From: Thioalkalivibrio sp.
GTDB lineage: Bacteria; Pseudomonadota; Gammaproteobacteria; Ectothiorhodospirales; Ectothiorhodospiraceae
Length of the DNA: 18,626 nt
Direction of reading: 5' to 3'
NCBI GenBank assembly: GCA_018224485.1
Contig: JAGTVE010000143.1
Location: forward strand, 1-18,626
Made by a program: the position numbers and the translations under genes. The notes beneath the pieces were generated by a model. It ran no database searches, was not told the origin of the DNA, and worked only from the letters and a program-made list of their open reading frames with translations. This document shows, piece by piece, positions 6,209 through 14,375 of the stretch. Position 1 is the first letter of the stretch. Each line of letters starts with the position of its first letter.

Positions 6209-7513
6209 CTACAGATCCAGGCGTCCCTGCCCCGCCGCCAGACGCCGCTCCAGCCTCCTGCGGCGGTGCCGTGCATCCGGGCCCTGGTCCAGGAGCCGGG
6301 CGTAATCCAGTGCGCGGGTCCAGTCGCGGCGCACGTGCTCATGATACTTCGCCAGGCGTTCGGCGGCCTCGGTGTTGCCATCGCCGGCGAGACGCTCCCA
6401 GATCGCCGCCGCCTCGGACACTCTCCCGGCTCCGCGCAACACCCGCGCCAGTTCGAGTGCCCCTTGGGCATCCAAACGTTCCCGCGCCGCCTCGAGCACG
6501 GACAGCGCACGACCGCGCTCTCCGCAACGTGCCCAGATCGCGGCCGCAGCGTGCGCGTCGGCGCCCCAGGACACCGGCTCGCGCAGCGATCGGACTAGCG
6601 CGGGTCCGAGTGCCAGCAGGCTCAGCACGTCAAGGGCGTTATGGCGCAGCACGCCCGCGAGCGCATCGGAGGGGGCACCGGCGAGGTGGTCGCGCCAGGC
6701 GCGGGGCGCCTCCGAGCCGGGTAGGTCGTCCTCGCGAATCAGCCCGAGCAGCCACCGCTCCGAGGTGGCCAGCCGGCAGTCCGGCCAGGCCTTGCGGAAC
6801 AGGCGGCGGGTCGGATAGAGAAGATCGAGGTGAGGAGGCTCCGGTAATGTCGGGCCCCGCTGGAGCCGGCGGCGATCGCGCAACAGCGGCAGATCGAAGG
6901 TCTTCCCGTTGTAGCTGACCATCAGATCGGCAGCGACGAGGCTGGAGGCCAGCGCATCGAGCATTGCCGCCTCGCCCGCAAACGCGGTCAGCACCCACTG
7001 GCGGAGCCTTACACCGCCCGGCTCCGCCACGGCGATTCCGATCATGAAGGCCGCGGTACCGGTGCCACCCGCGAGCCCGGTGGTTTCGGTGTCGATGGCA
7101 AGGACCCTTACCCCCGGGTAGACATTGGCCAGCGGCCACAACGGTTCCAGTGCATCGGCGAGAGGGCGGCGCCCGTGGCGCGTCTCCAGGGGCAGCAGGG
7201 TCTCGACCAGCACCACGTGCTCCGCGACCACCTCCCCTCCCAGCCGATCCGCAAGCCCGGAGGCCGAGGGAGCCGTGGCTGTGCCCGTATCCACGGCAGC
7301 AGGTCCGGCAGGGGCGCCGGACGCCGGGCTCGCCCGGCCGCCGAGCCGCCGCAGCCGCGAACGCAGGTCCTCTCGGTACTCCGGTGCCCCGGGCCTATCA
7401 GCCACGCCGGGCGATGCCGGAGGTGACGGGTCGCCACTGGCACCGGGGCCCGGCGGATCGGAGTTCACGCCGGCCTGGCGGCGCAGCGCGTCAAGCCGGC
7501 TCTTCAGCGTCAT
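6209..7513 (-). CDS. mrfB: MrfB/YprB-like ribonuclease H-fold 3'-5' exonuclease
   Basis: A 434-residue protein matching YprB. In Bacillus subtilis this is MrfB, an exonuclease that works with the helicase MrfA to repair mitomycin C damage independently of UvrABC. The nuclease domain spans about residues 95-305. It has DTETTGL (141-147) with the first two acidic ligands, SYNGKTFDLPLL (200-211) and RHNALDVLSL (290-299) with a late His and Asp, which together give a DEDD-type metal site. Residues 1-95 are a Pro/Gly/Ala-rich, probably disordered leader. Residues 310-420 look like alanine-rich TPR-like helices, as in other members. The ATG at 7513 overlaps the end of the helicase gene by 23 bases, so the two are probably translationally coupled. 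No strong ribosome binding site is visible. Function here is transferred from the Bacillus pair. Confidence 0.85.
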   Translation of the reverse strand: MTLKSRLDALRRQAGVNSDPPGPGASGDPSPPASPGVADRPGAPEYREDLRSRLRRLGGRASPASGAPAGPAAVDTGTATAPSASGLADRLGGEVVAEHVVLVETLLPLETRHGRRPLADALEPLWPLANVYPGVRVLAIDTETTGLAGGTGTAAFMIGIAVAEPGGVRLRQWVLTAFAGEAAMLDALASSLVAADLMVSYNGKTFDLPLLRDRRRLQRGPTLPEPPHLDLLYPTRRLFRKAWPDCRLATSERWLLGLIREDDLPGSEAPRAWRDHLAGAPSDALAGVLRHNALDVLSLLALGPALVRSLREPVSWGADAHAAAAIWARCGERGRALSVLEAARERLDAQGALELARVLRGAGRVSEAAAIWERLAGDGNTEAAERLAKYHEHVRRDWTRALDYARLLDQGPDARHRRRRLERRLAAGQGRLDL

Positions 7514-9932
7514 CGCTGTGGAACTGTGCGAGCACCGTCAGCGCCGCGGCCTTCGGCGAGAAGCCGCGCGCCTCGTCGGAGGCGAGGATCGGTCCGATGC
7601 AGGCGGGGCAGCCGTGGCGACAGCCGCAGTCGCGGATCAGCTCTACCGCGCCCGCGACAACCCGCACGCGCTGGTCGTACAGCGGAGCGGCCAGGCCCAC
7701 GCCGCCTGGGTAGTTGTCGTACAGGAAGACCGCGGGGCGGAAGCGGGTCTCGCGCTCGGGATCCTGTTCGCCGCCATCCAGGCTGCGCATCTGCCCGCGC
7801 CCGTCCGCGCCAACGGTCGCGAACCAGCGGGCGTCGCCGTCGCCGACCGCGCGGCCGATGTCCTGCGGCTCGGACATCGCGATCAGCGCGGCCACGTGGT
7901 GCATCGCGTAGGCGGCACCGAGGAAGCCGTCGAGTGCCTGCTGGCGATTCGGGAAGCACTCGGCGAGGACCTCCGGGGCCACCTGCCACCAGGCGGCGGT
8001 GGTGTGCATCTCCTGGTCGGGCAGGTCGATGTTGCCGTAGCCGATGTTCTCGTGGCTGTAGTAGCGGATCTTCTTGTAGCCGGGGATGCGCCGGACCAGG
8101 TGCACCTCGCCGTGCGCGGTCTCGGTGCGCCCGTCCGGCTGATGCTCGAAGCGGTCGAGGATCTTCAACCGCGTGTAGTCGATCGCGTCGGTGTAGTAGT
8201 CGACCTCGGTCCGGGTCACGAAGGCCTTGCGCCCGGTCCAGTCCAGCCGCTCGACCTGCCAGGTCTGCGCCTGCACCATGTAGATCGCACCCTCGTACAG
8301 CGTCTCGGCGGCGCTGGAGTAGTCGACCTCGGCAATGATCTCCTTGCGCCCGCGGGTGGTGTCCACCACCACGAAGTTGCCCTCGGCCACCGAGCGCAGG
8401 CTGACGCTCTGGGCCGGATAGCTGTCCTCGGTCCAGTGCCAGGTGTCGGCCTCGCGGTGCAGCACGCCGTGCTCCTCGAGGTAGCCGAGCAGCTCCTCGA
8501 GATTCTCCTTTCCGAAGCGGTCGCCCCTGCGGAATGGCAACTCGAAGGCGGCACAGCGCACGTGATCGAGCAGGATCAGGAGCTGGTCCGGATCGATGCG
8601 TGCGTGCTCCGGGGAACTCCCGAGGAAGAAGTCCGGGTTGCGGATGATGTACTGGTCCAGCGGCTGGCTGGTCGCGACCAGCACGCCCAGCGACGGGCGC
8701 TGGCGGCGGCCCGCCCGGCCAAGGCGTTGCCAGGTCGCGGCGATGGTACCGGGGTAGCCGTTCAGCACGCAGACGTCCAGGCTGCCGATATCCACGCCCA
8801 GCTCCAGCGCCGAGGTGGCAATCACGCAGTCGACATTCCCGGCGCGCAAGGCCCTCTCGGTCTCGCGCCGCTGTCCGGGCAGGTAACCACCGCGATACGC
8901 CGCGACGCGTGCGGGTCGGCGCGGGTCGGCGTCGAAGACGTCCTTCAGGTACTTGGTCAGCACCTCCACCATCAGCCGCGACTGCGCGAAGACGATGGTC
9001 TTCAGGCCGCTCTTCACCGCCATCCGGGCGATGCGCGTCGCCTGCGAGCGGGCCGAGGCGCGGATCCCGAGATCGGCGTTCACCACCGGCGGGTTCCACA
9101 GCAGCAGGTGGCGTTCGCCGGCCGGCGCGCCGCTCTCGGTGATCGCGGTCACCGGTTCCCCGATCAGTCCCTCCGCGAGTTCCGCCGGGTTCGCGATGGT
9201 CGCGGAACTGAGCACGAAGACCGGGTCGGAGCCGTAGAAATGGCAGACGCGGCGCAGGCGGCGGATCACGTTCGCGACATGCGAGCCGAATACGCCGCGG
9301 TAGCTGTGCATCTCGTCGATCACCACATAGCGCAGGTTCTCGAAGAATTGCGCCCACTTGGTGTGATGCGGCAACACGCCCTGATGCAGCATGTCCGGGT
9401 TCGAGACCACGATGTCGCCCTTGGTGCGCACCGCCTTGCGCGCGTCGCCCGGCGTGTCGCCGTCGAAGGTGAAGGCGCGGATCCCAAGGTTACCGGCCTC
9501 GTTCAGCTCCATCAGCTCCGCGACCTGGTCCTGGGACAGGGCCTTGGTCGGGAACAGGTACAGCGCCTTCGCGCGGTCCTTCAGCGCGGCCTGCAAGACC
9601 GGCAGGTTGTAGCAGAGCGTCTTGCCCGAGGCGGTGGGCGTGACCACCACCGTGTGCCGGCCGGCTGTGACCGCGTCCCAGGCCTCGCGCTGGTGGCTGT
9701 AGAGCTCGGCGACGCCGCGGGAACGGAGCGCGGTGGCGAGACGCGGGTCGAGCTCCTCCGGCAGCGGCAGCAGCCGGGCAGGCCGTTCCGGCAGCACCGC
9801 AATCCCGGTGATGCGCCCAGCGTAGCGTTTGCTCAGGCGCCGGACCAGCCGCTGAACCGGGTCATCGACCCCGGTCTCGACCGTCACCGCCTCCGCCTGC
9901 CGACTCCCGTGCATCATCCGCCCATGATGCAC
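7491..9932 (-). CDS. mrfA: MrfA/YprA-like superfamily 2 DNA helicase with C-terminal zinc-binding domain (DUF1998)
   Basis: An ATP-dependent helicase of up to 813 residues. Visible motifs are the Walker A sequence TPTASGKT (98-105), DEMH (206-209), SSAT (242-245) and QRLGRAGRRQ (402-411). The C-terminal DUF1998 region has YDNYPGGVGL (738-747) and four cysteines in DCGCRHGCPAC (Cys769, 771, 775, 778), the metal site expected in MrfA/YprA proteins. Bacillus MrfA uses this layout to act with MrfB on mitomycin-damaged DNA. The start is uncertain. The longest frame opens with a GTG at 9932, ATGs follow at 9917 and 9914, and a GTG closer to the conserved part (about 9884) follows a GGAGG. The first candidates fall in a 9-bp inverted repeat. 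The gene lies 169 bases downstream of the lactate permease gene, with a hairpin between. Confidence 0.9.
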   Translation of the reverse strand: MHHGRMMHGSRQAEAVTVETGVDDPVQRLVRRLSKRYAGRITGIAVLPERPARLLPLPEELDPRLATALRSRGVAELYSHQREAWDAVTAGRHTVVVTPTASGKTLCYNLPVLQAALKDRAKALYLFPTKALSQDQVAELMELNEAGNLGIRAFTFDGDTPGDARKAVRTKGDIVVSNPDMLHQGVLPHHTKWAQFFENLRYVVIDEMHSYRGVFGSHVANVIRRLRRVCHFYGSDPVFVLSSATIANPAELAEGLIGEPVTAITESGAPAGERHLLLWNPPVVNADLGIRASARSQATRIARMAVKSGLKTIVFAQSRLMVEVLTKYLKDVFDADPRRPARVAAYRGGYLPGQRRETERALRAGNVDCVIATSALELGVDIGSLDVCVLNGYPGTIAATWQRLGRAGRRQRPSLGVLVATSQPLDQYIIRNPDFFLGSSPEHARIDPDQLLILLDHVRCAAFELPFRRGDRFGKENLEELLGYLEEHGVLHREADTWHWTEDSYPAQSVSLRSVAEGNFVVVDTTRGRKEIIAEVDYSSAAETLYEGAIYMVQAQTWQVERLDWTGRKAFVTRTEVDYYTDAIDYTRLKILDRFEHQPDGRTETAHGEVHLVRRIPGYKKIRYYSHENIGYGNIDLPDQEMHTTAAWWQVAPEVLAECFPNRQQALDGFLGAAYAMHHVAALIAMSEPQDIGRAVGDGDARWFATVGADGRGQMRSLDGGEQDPERETRFRPAVFLYDNYPGGVGLAAPLYDQRVRVVAGAVELIRDCGCRHGCPACIGPILASDEARGFSPKAAALTVLAQFHSDDAEEPA
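9909..9932. repeat. 9-bp perfect hairpin over the mrfA start region
   Basis: GTGCATCAT (9909-9917) and ATGATGCAC (9924-9932) are exact inverted copies around a 6-base loop. The candidate GTG and ATG start codons of mrfA lie in its arms. If transcribed, it would fold over the translation start. Confidence 0.6.
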
Positions 9933-10024
9933 CGGAAAGCGCCCGCCGCAAACATTGAGCGCGGCTTGCCGCCGCTTTCACCGCCGGGGGTTTGCCACCG
10001 GCCCGCGGCAAGCCGCGCGAAGGA

Positions 10025-10053
10025 CAAAGCGGGAGCAAGCTCCCGCACTCCAG
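10025..10053 (-). terminator. GCGGGAGC hairpin downstream of the lactate permease gene (CAAAGCGG-type repeat, copy 2)
   Basis: On the minus strand GCGGGAGC-TT-GCTCCCGC (10046-10029) is an 8-bp perfect stem followed by TTTG, about 55 bases past the permease stop. It could end the permease transcript, though the T-run is short. Its flanks (CAAAGCGG and CCGCACTCCA) match the element at 5527-5551, so it may be a dispersed repeat that doubles as a terminator. Confidence 0.5.
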
Positions 10054-10101
10054 AATGGAAACCCGGATCCGGCTTTTGCCAGACCCGGGGATAGGCCCTG
10101 A

Positions 10102-11877
10102 TCAGGCCGTGGACGGTGTGGGCGCCCGGCCCCTGTTCCAGTACATGAACAGGATGAAGAGCACCGCGATCGCAATCCAGGCCACGTACCAGAGGGTGGC
10201 GGCGTAGATGATCGCCATCCCGAGTGACCCGGCCGCCAGTACGTAGTAGGTCATCGGGATCAGCGCCTTGCGGATCAGGTCGCCCTCGCGGCCGATCAGG
10301 CCGACCGTCGCCGAGGCCGCCACCACGTTGTGCACGCAGATCATGTTGCCCGCGGCACCGCCGACCGCCTGCAGCGCCACCACCAGGGCCGCGCCGTTGG
10401 CATCCAGCCCAATGGTCTCCGCGGTTGCGAACTGGAACAGCGAGAACATCATGTTGCTGACTGTGTTCGACCCGGCGATGAAGGCCCCCAGCGCCCCGAT
10501 GATGGGCGAGAAGAATGGCCACGCCGCACCCGAGACCGCCGAGACGCCCTCCGCCAGCACCAGCGGCATGCTCGCGTAGGCCGAGGCCTGGCCGGACTGG
10601 ATGAAGACCTGCACCATCGGCACCGAGAAGATCAGTGCCACGCTCGCGCCGAGGATGGTCTTGCCCGACTGGCCCCAGGCACGTGCATACGCACCCTTCT
10701 CCTTGTACATGCGGTGCAGGAAGTAGGTGACGATGGAGGCCACCAGCAGCACCGCGCCCGGCAGGTAGAGCGGCTGCGACGAGGTGTTGATATTGGTGCC
10801 GAAGATGTTCGCCCAGGACAGGGTCATCTCGGGTGAGCGCAGGAAGGCCGTGATCGGCTCGACCGTGCGCGTGATCACCAGGAGCACCACCACCACGACG
10901 TAGGGCACCAGCGCCTGCACCATGGTGATCGGAAGGCCCTTGCGCACCGGGTCGGGCTGATCCTGGAAGCGGCTGATCCACTCCGGCTGCCAGTGCTTGC
11001 GCTCCTCGAACTGGAACACCTCCTTCGGCACCAGGAAGCCGCGCCGGGCCGCGGTCACCACGATCACCAGACCGACCAGCCCGCCGACGATGGACGGGAA
11101 TTCCGGGCCCAGCAGCCAGGCCACCAGCACATAGGGGATGGTGAAGGACAGTCCGGCGAACAGCGCGAACTTCCACGCCTTCAGGCCCTCGCGGAAGGAA
11201 CGCGACTTGCCGAAGAAACGGGTCAGCATGCCGACCATGATCAGCGGGATCAGGAAACCGACCAGCGCATGCAGCACCGCCACGTTCGCGCCGATCTGGA
11301 AGAGGTAGTCCTGAAAGGCGACGTCTCCGATGTGTCCCATCACCACCGGCTGATCCGACAGCCCGGCGTTCACCCCGACCAGGATCGGGGTGCCGACCGC
11401 TCCGAAGGACACCGGGGTCGACTGAATGATCAGCGCCGAGAGCACCGCCGCCATCGCCGGGAAGCCGATGGCCACCAGCAGCGGTGCGGCGACCGCCGCC
11501 GGGGTCCCGAAACCCGCAGAGCCCTCGATCAGCGCCCCGAACATCCAGGCGACAATGATGGCCTGGATACGGCGGTCCGGGGAGATGTCCGTGAAGCCCT
11601 GACGCAGTGTCTGCATCGCCCCGCTTTCGCGCATGGTGTACAGGAGCAGGATCGCACCAAAGACGATGAACAGGATGTTCAGCGCCGTGACCACTCCATG
11701 CACGCTGGCCGCCGCAACCACCAGCATGTCGGTGCCCCAGAACAGCAGCGCGATCGCCACCGTAACCGCGTAGGCCAGCGGCATTGCGTGCTTGGCCGGC
11801 CACCGCAGGACCACGAGGAAGACGAAGACCGTGAGCACTGGCATCAATGCCAGCAGAAACAGGATTCCCAGGTTCAT
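10102..11877 (-). CDS. lldP: L-lactate permease (LctP/LldP family)
   Basis: A 591-residue, almost wholly hydrophobic protein of the lactate permease family that imports lactate (and often glycolate) with protons across the inner membrane. The conserved GSAGFGTPAAVAAPLL stretch (about 119-134) and a later GSNTVSNMMFSLFQF segment are family hallmarks. More than ten membrane segments are visible from residue 1 to the end, and a longer hydrophilic loop with VFQFEERKHWQPEWISRFQD lies mid-protein. The ATG at 11877 follows GAGAGGAG with good spacing. The gene lies 414 bases downstream of lutC in the same direction, so by context it is the permease partner of LutABC (lutP in Bacillus naming). The gap's repeats suggest that it is either a separate transcript or weakly coupled to lutABC. 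Confidence 0.93.
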   Translation of the reverse strand: MNLGILFLLALMPVLTVFVFLVVLRWPAKHAMPLAYAVTVAIALLFWGTDMLVVAAASVHGVVTALNILFIVFGAILLLYTMRESGAMQTLRQGFTDISPDRRIQAIIVAWMFGALIEGSAGFGTPAAVAAPLLVAIGFPAMAAVLSALIIQSTPVSFGAVGTPILVGVNAGLSDQPVVMGHIGDVAFQDYLFQIGANVAVLHALVGFLIPLIMVGMLTRFFGKSRSFREGLKAWKFALFAGLSFTIPYVLVAWLLGPEFPSIVGGLVGLVIVVTAARRGFLVPKEVFQFEERKHWQPEWISRFQDQPDPVRKGLPITMVQALVPYVVVVVLLVITRTVEPITAFLRSPEMTLSWANIFGTNINTSSQPLYLPGAVLLVASIVTYFLHRMYKEKGAYARAWGQSGKTILGASVALIFSVPMVQVFIQSGQASAYASMPLVLAEGVSAVSGAAWPFFSPIIGALGAFIAGSNTVSNMMFSLFQFATAETIGLDANGAALVVALQAVGGAAGNMICVHNVVAASATVGLIGREGDLIRKALIPMTYYVLAAGSLGMAIIYAATLWYVAWIAIAVLFILFMYWNRGRAPTPSTA

Positions 11878-11895
11878 GAACGTGCTCCTCTCTCG

Positions 11896-11949
11896 TTATT
11901 GGTATCCGGCGCTGTCGAACTCTGCGGGAGTCGGTGCATTTTTCATCAT
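11896..11949 (-). CDS. Possible 17-codon small open reading frame before the lactate permease gene
   Basis: A short frame starts with ATGATG at 11949, reads MMKNAPTPAEFDSAGYQ and stops with TAA 18 bases before the permease ATG. Only a weak GGCGGG precedes it. It could be a leader peptide, a remnant of a lost gene or chance. The composition looks protein-like, but I recognise no family. Confidence 0.25.
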   Translation of the reverse strand: MMKNAPTPAEFDSAGYQ

Positions 11950-12027
11950 GACCCGCCGCCGTTGCGGGCCACCCCTGTAACCGCAGGGGCCGGGGAAGAG
12001 GGCGCGGCTCGCCTCCCCGCGGGACGC

Positions 12028-12071
12028 CGTGAATACATCCCTGTAGGCTTGACGGCAGCATCCCTGCTGCC
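12028..12071. repeat. Dispersed-type intergenic repeat with GGCAGCA hairpin
   Basis: The stretch GTGAATACATCCCTGTAGGC runs into a perfect hairpin, GGCAGCA-TCCC-TGCTGCC (12054-12071). It resembles a short repeat seen between genes in many gammaproteobacteria (from memory). It lies in the 414-base gap 11878-12291 between lutC and lldP, which also holds a CTGGTG/CACCAG hairpin (12133-12151), the CCACGGAA-type palindrome and a possible 17-codon frame. Confidence 0.5.
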
Positions 12072-12173
12072 GACACCCGCCGAAAGGCGAGCACTCTCTT
12101 CCCTCAACCTCTCGGAGCCAAAACACGACCCCCTGGTGACGAAAACACCAGCCATGGTCCGCGTGAACCTATA

Positions 12174-12251
12174 GCCACGGAACAACACGGAAACACACGG
12201 GAAGGAGTTTGCATGCCCGTCATATTCCGTGATGTCCGTGTTTTCCGTAGC
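12174..12251. repeat. CCACGGAA-type imperfect palindrome, copy 2
   Basis: The left arm starts GCCACGGAACAACACGGAAA at 12174. The right arm (about 12225-12251) reads TTCCGTGATGTCCGTG followed by TTTTCCGTAGC. The right arm matches that of copy 1 (299-326) with about one indel and a few substitutions, in the same orientation. It lies 41 bases past the lutC stop. Confidence 0.75.
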
Positions 12252-12291
12252 GTGTTTTCATTGTCTGGTGTCGCTGCGTGCGCCATGACCA

Positions 12292-12948
12292 TCAATCCAC
12301 CAGCAGCACGTGCAGACTGCGGGGACCGTGGGCGCCGAGCTGGATGGTCAGTTCGATGTCCGCGGTCCTCGACGGACCGGTGATCACGTTCACCGTTCTG
12401 GGCCAGCCCTTTTCTCCCCGCTCCCGCAGTGCGGCCCAGGCCTGTTCCAGGTGCGATACCAGGTCCTGCGCGCGCAGCACCACGATGTGGTGATCCGGCA
12501 GGAAGTTGAGCGAGGTGGGGTTCTCCGGGCCGGACAGCAGCACCAGGCTGCCGCTCTCGGCCACGCCGCGCCAGGCCTGGCTGACCCCCGCAAAGTCACC
12601 GCCGCGGGTCGGCCCCACGCTGGGCGCGATTCCCGCGCCGGCCCAGTCCAGCGCCTCCAGCGACGGGGCCACCGCCGTCTCGGGAGCCAGCCCATGGCCG
12701 GCGAGATAGCCGGCGACCGCGCCAGGCACCTCCTCGAGGGCCGTGAGTTCGCTCATCGTGCCCGAGACCTTCTCCAGGCCGGTCCGGAAGACCTGGGCGG
12801 GTGTCCCCTTGGGCAATTTCGGCAACAGTGGCTCGCTGTCGGTCGCCCCCCTGCGCGCATCCAGGGCGGCGCGTGCGTCCGCGCCCAGCGCTCCGCGTCC
12901 GAGGCTTCGGCGGATCGCTGCCAGCACCTGCTCGCGACCGCCGCTCAT
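12292..12948 (-). CDS. lutC: Lactate utilisation protein LutC (LUD domain)
   Basis: A 218-residue LUD-domain protein, third member of the LutABC complex that oxidises lactate to pyruvate. The conserved C-terminal core GPSRTADIELTIQLGAHGPR (from about residue 191) ends in SLHVLLVD. An inner segment, GVAESGSLVLLSGPENPTSL, is also typical. I chose the ATG at 12948, which shares a base with the lutB stop in a TGATG overlap and follows AGGGG. A GTG one codon upstream is less likely. It is the last gene of the lutABC run; repeats follow it. The protein has no iron-sulfur motif, as expected for LutC. Confidence 0.93.
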   Translation of the reverse strand: MSGGREQVLAAIRRSLGRGALGADARAALDARRGATDSEPLLPKLPKGTPAQVFRTGLEKVSGTMSELTALEEVPGAVAGYLAGHGLAPETAVAPSLEALDWAGAGIAPSVGPTRGGDFAGVSQAWRGVAESGSLVLLSGPENPTSLNFLPDHHIVVLRAQDLVSHLEQAWAALRERGEKGWPRTVNVITGPSRTADIELTIQLGAHGPRSLHVLLVD

Positions 12949-14375
12949 CACCCCTGCCCCCGCTGGCGCCGTTGCCAGACCGCCATGAAGGTCTCGCCCT
13001 GCGGCGCCGGCAGATCGCGGCCTCCCCGAAACCAGCTGCCGGCCAGCGGCATGCGCCGGAAGCGGCCCTTGCGGCCGGCGAGCAGCGCCAGCATCCGCGC
13101 CTGCACCCGAGTGCCCAGCCGATAGATGCGGGGATGGGTGGTGAACCAGACCCAGGCCGCCAGGCCCCAGCGCATGGGCTTCAGGCCCAGCCGCAGCTGG
13201 TACTCGCGGTGGCGCAGCGTACGCAGCAGGTCCGGTAGCGGGATGCGCACCGGGCAGACCTCCGCGCAGTGGCCATTCAGCGTGCAGGCGTTCGGCAGGT
13301 TCCCGGCCTCCTTCAGCCCGACCGCGAGCGGGGTGAGGACCGATCCCATCGGTCCGGGGTACACCCAGCCGTACGCGTGGCCGCCGATCGCGCCGTAGAC
13401 GGGGCAGTGGTTCATGCAGGCACCGCAGCGGATACAGCGCAGCATCTCGCGGAACTGGTCACCGAGCATGGTCGTGCGGCCGTTATCGATCAGCACCACG
13501 TGGTATTCCTCCGGGCCATCGGTATCTCCCGGTCGTTTCGGCCCGGTCGTGAAGGTGGTGTAGGTGGTCATGTCCTGGCCAGTCGCGCTGCGCCCAAGCA
13601 GCCGCAGCAGCGTGCTGGCATCCTCGACGGTCGGCACCACCTTCTCGATCCCCGCGGTCACGATGTGCACCTTGGGCAGCGAGCAGGTCAGGTCGCCATT
13701 GCCCTCGTTGGTCACGATCACGCTGGTGCCACTCTCGGCGATCAGGAAGTTGGCACCGGTGATGCCGACATCGGCGGCGAGATACTTGCCGCGCAGCACC
13801 TGCCGCGCCTCGTTCACCATCTCCGGGACCTCGGCCAGCTTCCGGGTCAGACCGTATTTCTCGTGGTTCTGGTGAAACAGCTCGGCGATCTGGCCGCGGG
13901 TCTTGTGCACCGCCGGCACGATGATGTGGCTGGGCGGCTCGTGTGCGAGCTGGATGATATATTCGCCGAGATCGGTCTCGACCACCTCGAAGCCGGCCTC
14001 CTCCAGCGCGCCGTTGACGCCGACCTCCTCGCCCACCATGGACTTGCCCTTGGTGATCATGCGCGCGCCGCTGGCACGGCAGATGTCGACCACGATGCGC
14101 CGCGCATCCTCGGCACTGGAGGCCCAGTGGACCTTGCCGCCGCTGCGCTCCACCGCATCGGCATAGCGCTCCAGATAGTGATCCAGGTTCTCCAGCGTAT
14201 GGTCCTTGATTGCAACCGCGCGGTCGCGCAGCGCTTCGAACTCCGGCAGCCGATCCACGGCCGTCGCCCGCTTCACCGCGAATCCGTCCTTGGCCCGGTT
14301 CAGCGCAACCTGCAGGGTCTCGTCCTGCAGGGCCCAGATGGAGCGTTCCTTGAAGGCGTGGCTGAGCGGTTCCAT
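12948..14375 (-). CDS. lutB: Lactate utilisation iron-sulfur protein LutB
   Basis: A 475-residue protein with an N-terminal LUD domain, a two-cluster ferredoxin-like region and a C-terminal tail; it is the electron-carrying subunit of LutABC. The first cluster motif is complete: CIRCGACMNHCP, with Cys314, 317, 320 and 324. The second reads CTLNGHCAEVCP: Cys364, 370 and 374 are present, but the usual second ligand position is Asn367. Other hallmarks are ITKGKSMVGEEVGVN (107-121) and SGTSVIVTNEGNGDL (215-229). The ATG at 14375 overlaps the lutA stop (TGATG) and sits 6 bases after a strong GGAGG. The GTG one codon earlier is too close to that site. Confidence 0.95.
   Translation of the reverse strand: MEPLSHAFKERSIWALQDETLQVALNRAKDGFAVKRATAVDRLPEFEALRDRAVAIKDHTLENLDHYLERYADAVERSGGKVHWASSAEDARRIVVDICRASGARMITKGKSMVGEEVGVNGALEEAGFEVVETDLGEYIIQLAHEPPSHIIVPAVHKTRGQIAELFHQNHEKYGLTRKLAEVPEMVNEARQVLRGKYLAADVGITGANFLIAESGTSVIVTNEGNGDLTCSLPKVHIVTAGIEKVVPTVEDASTLLRLLGRSATGQDMTTYTTFTTGPKRPGDTDGPEEYHVVLIDNGRTTMLGDQFREMLRCIRCGACMNHCPVYGAIGGHAYGWVYPGPMGSVLTPLAVGLKEAGNLPNACTLNGHCAEVCPVRIPLPDLLRTLRHREYQLRLGLKPMRWGLAAWVWFTTHPRIYRLGTRVQARMLALLAGRKGRFRRMPLAGSWFRGGRDLPAPQGETFMAVWQRRQRGQG

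Noticed and set aside
7125..10094. 989-codon plus-strand open frame
   Set aside because: It lies opposite mrfB and mrfA, which carry complete family motifs. Its translation is low-complexity with no recognisable domain, a usual shadow in high-GC DNA.
10993..12174. 393-codon plus-strand frame over the lldP 5' region
   Set aside because: Antisense to an unmistakable permease; the Gln/Arg/His-rich translation is a typical shadow.
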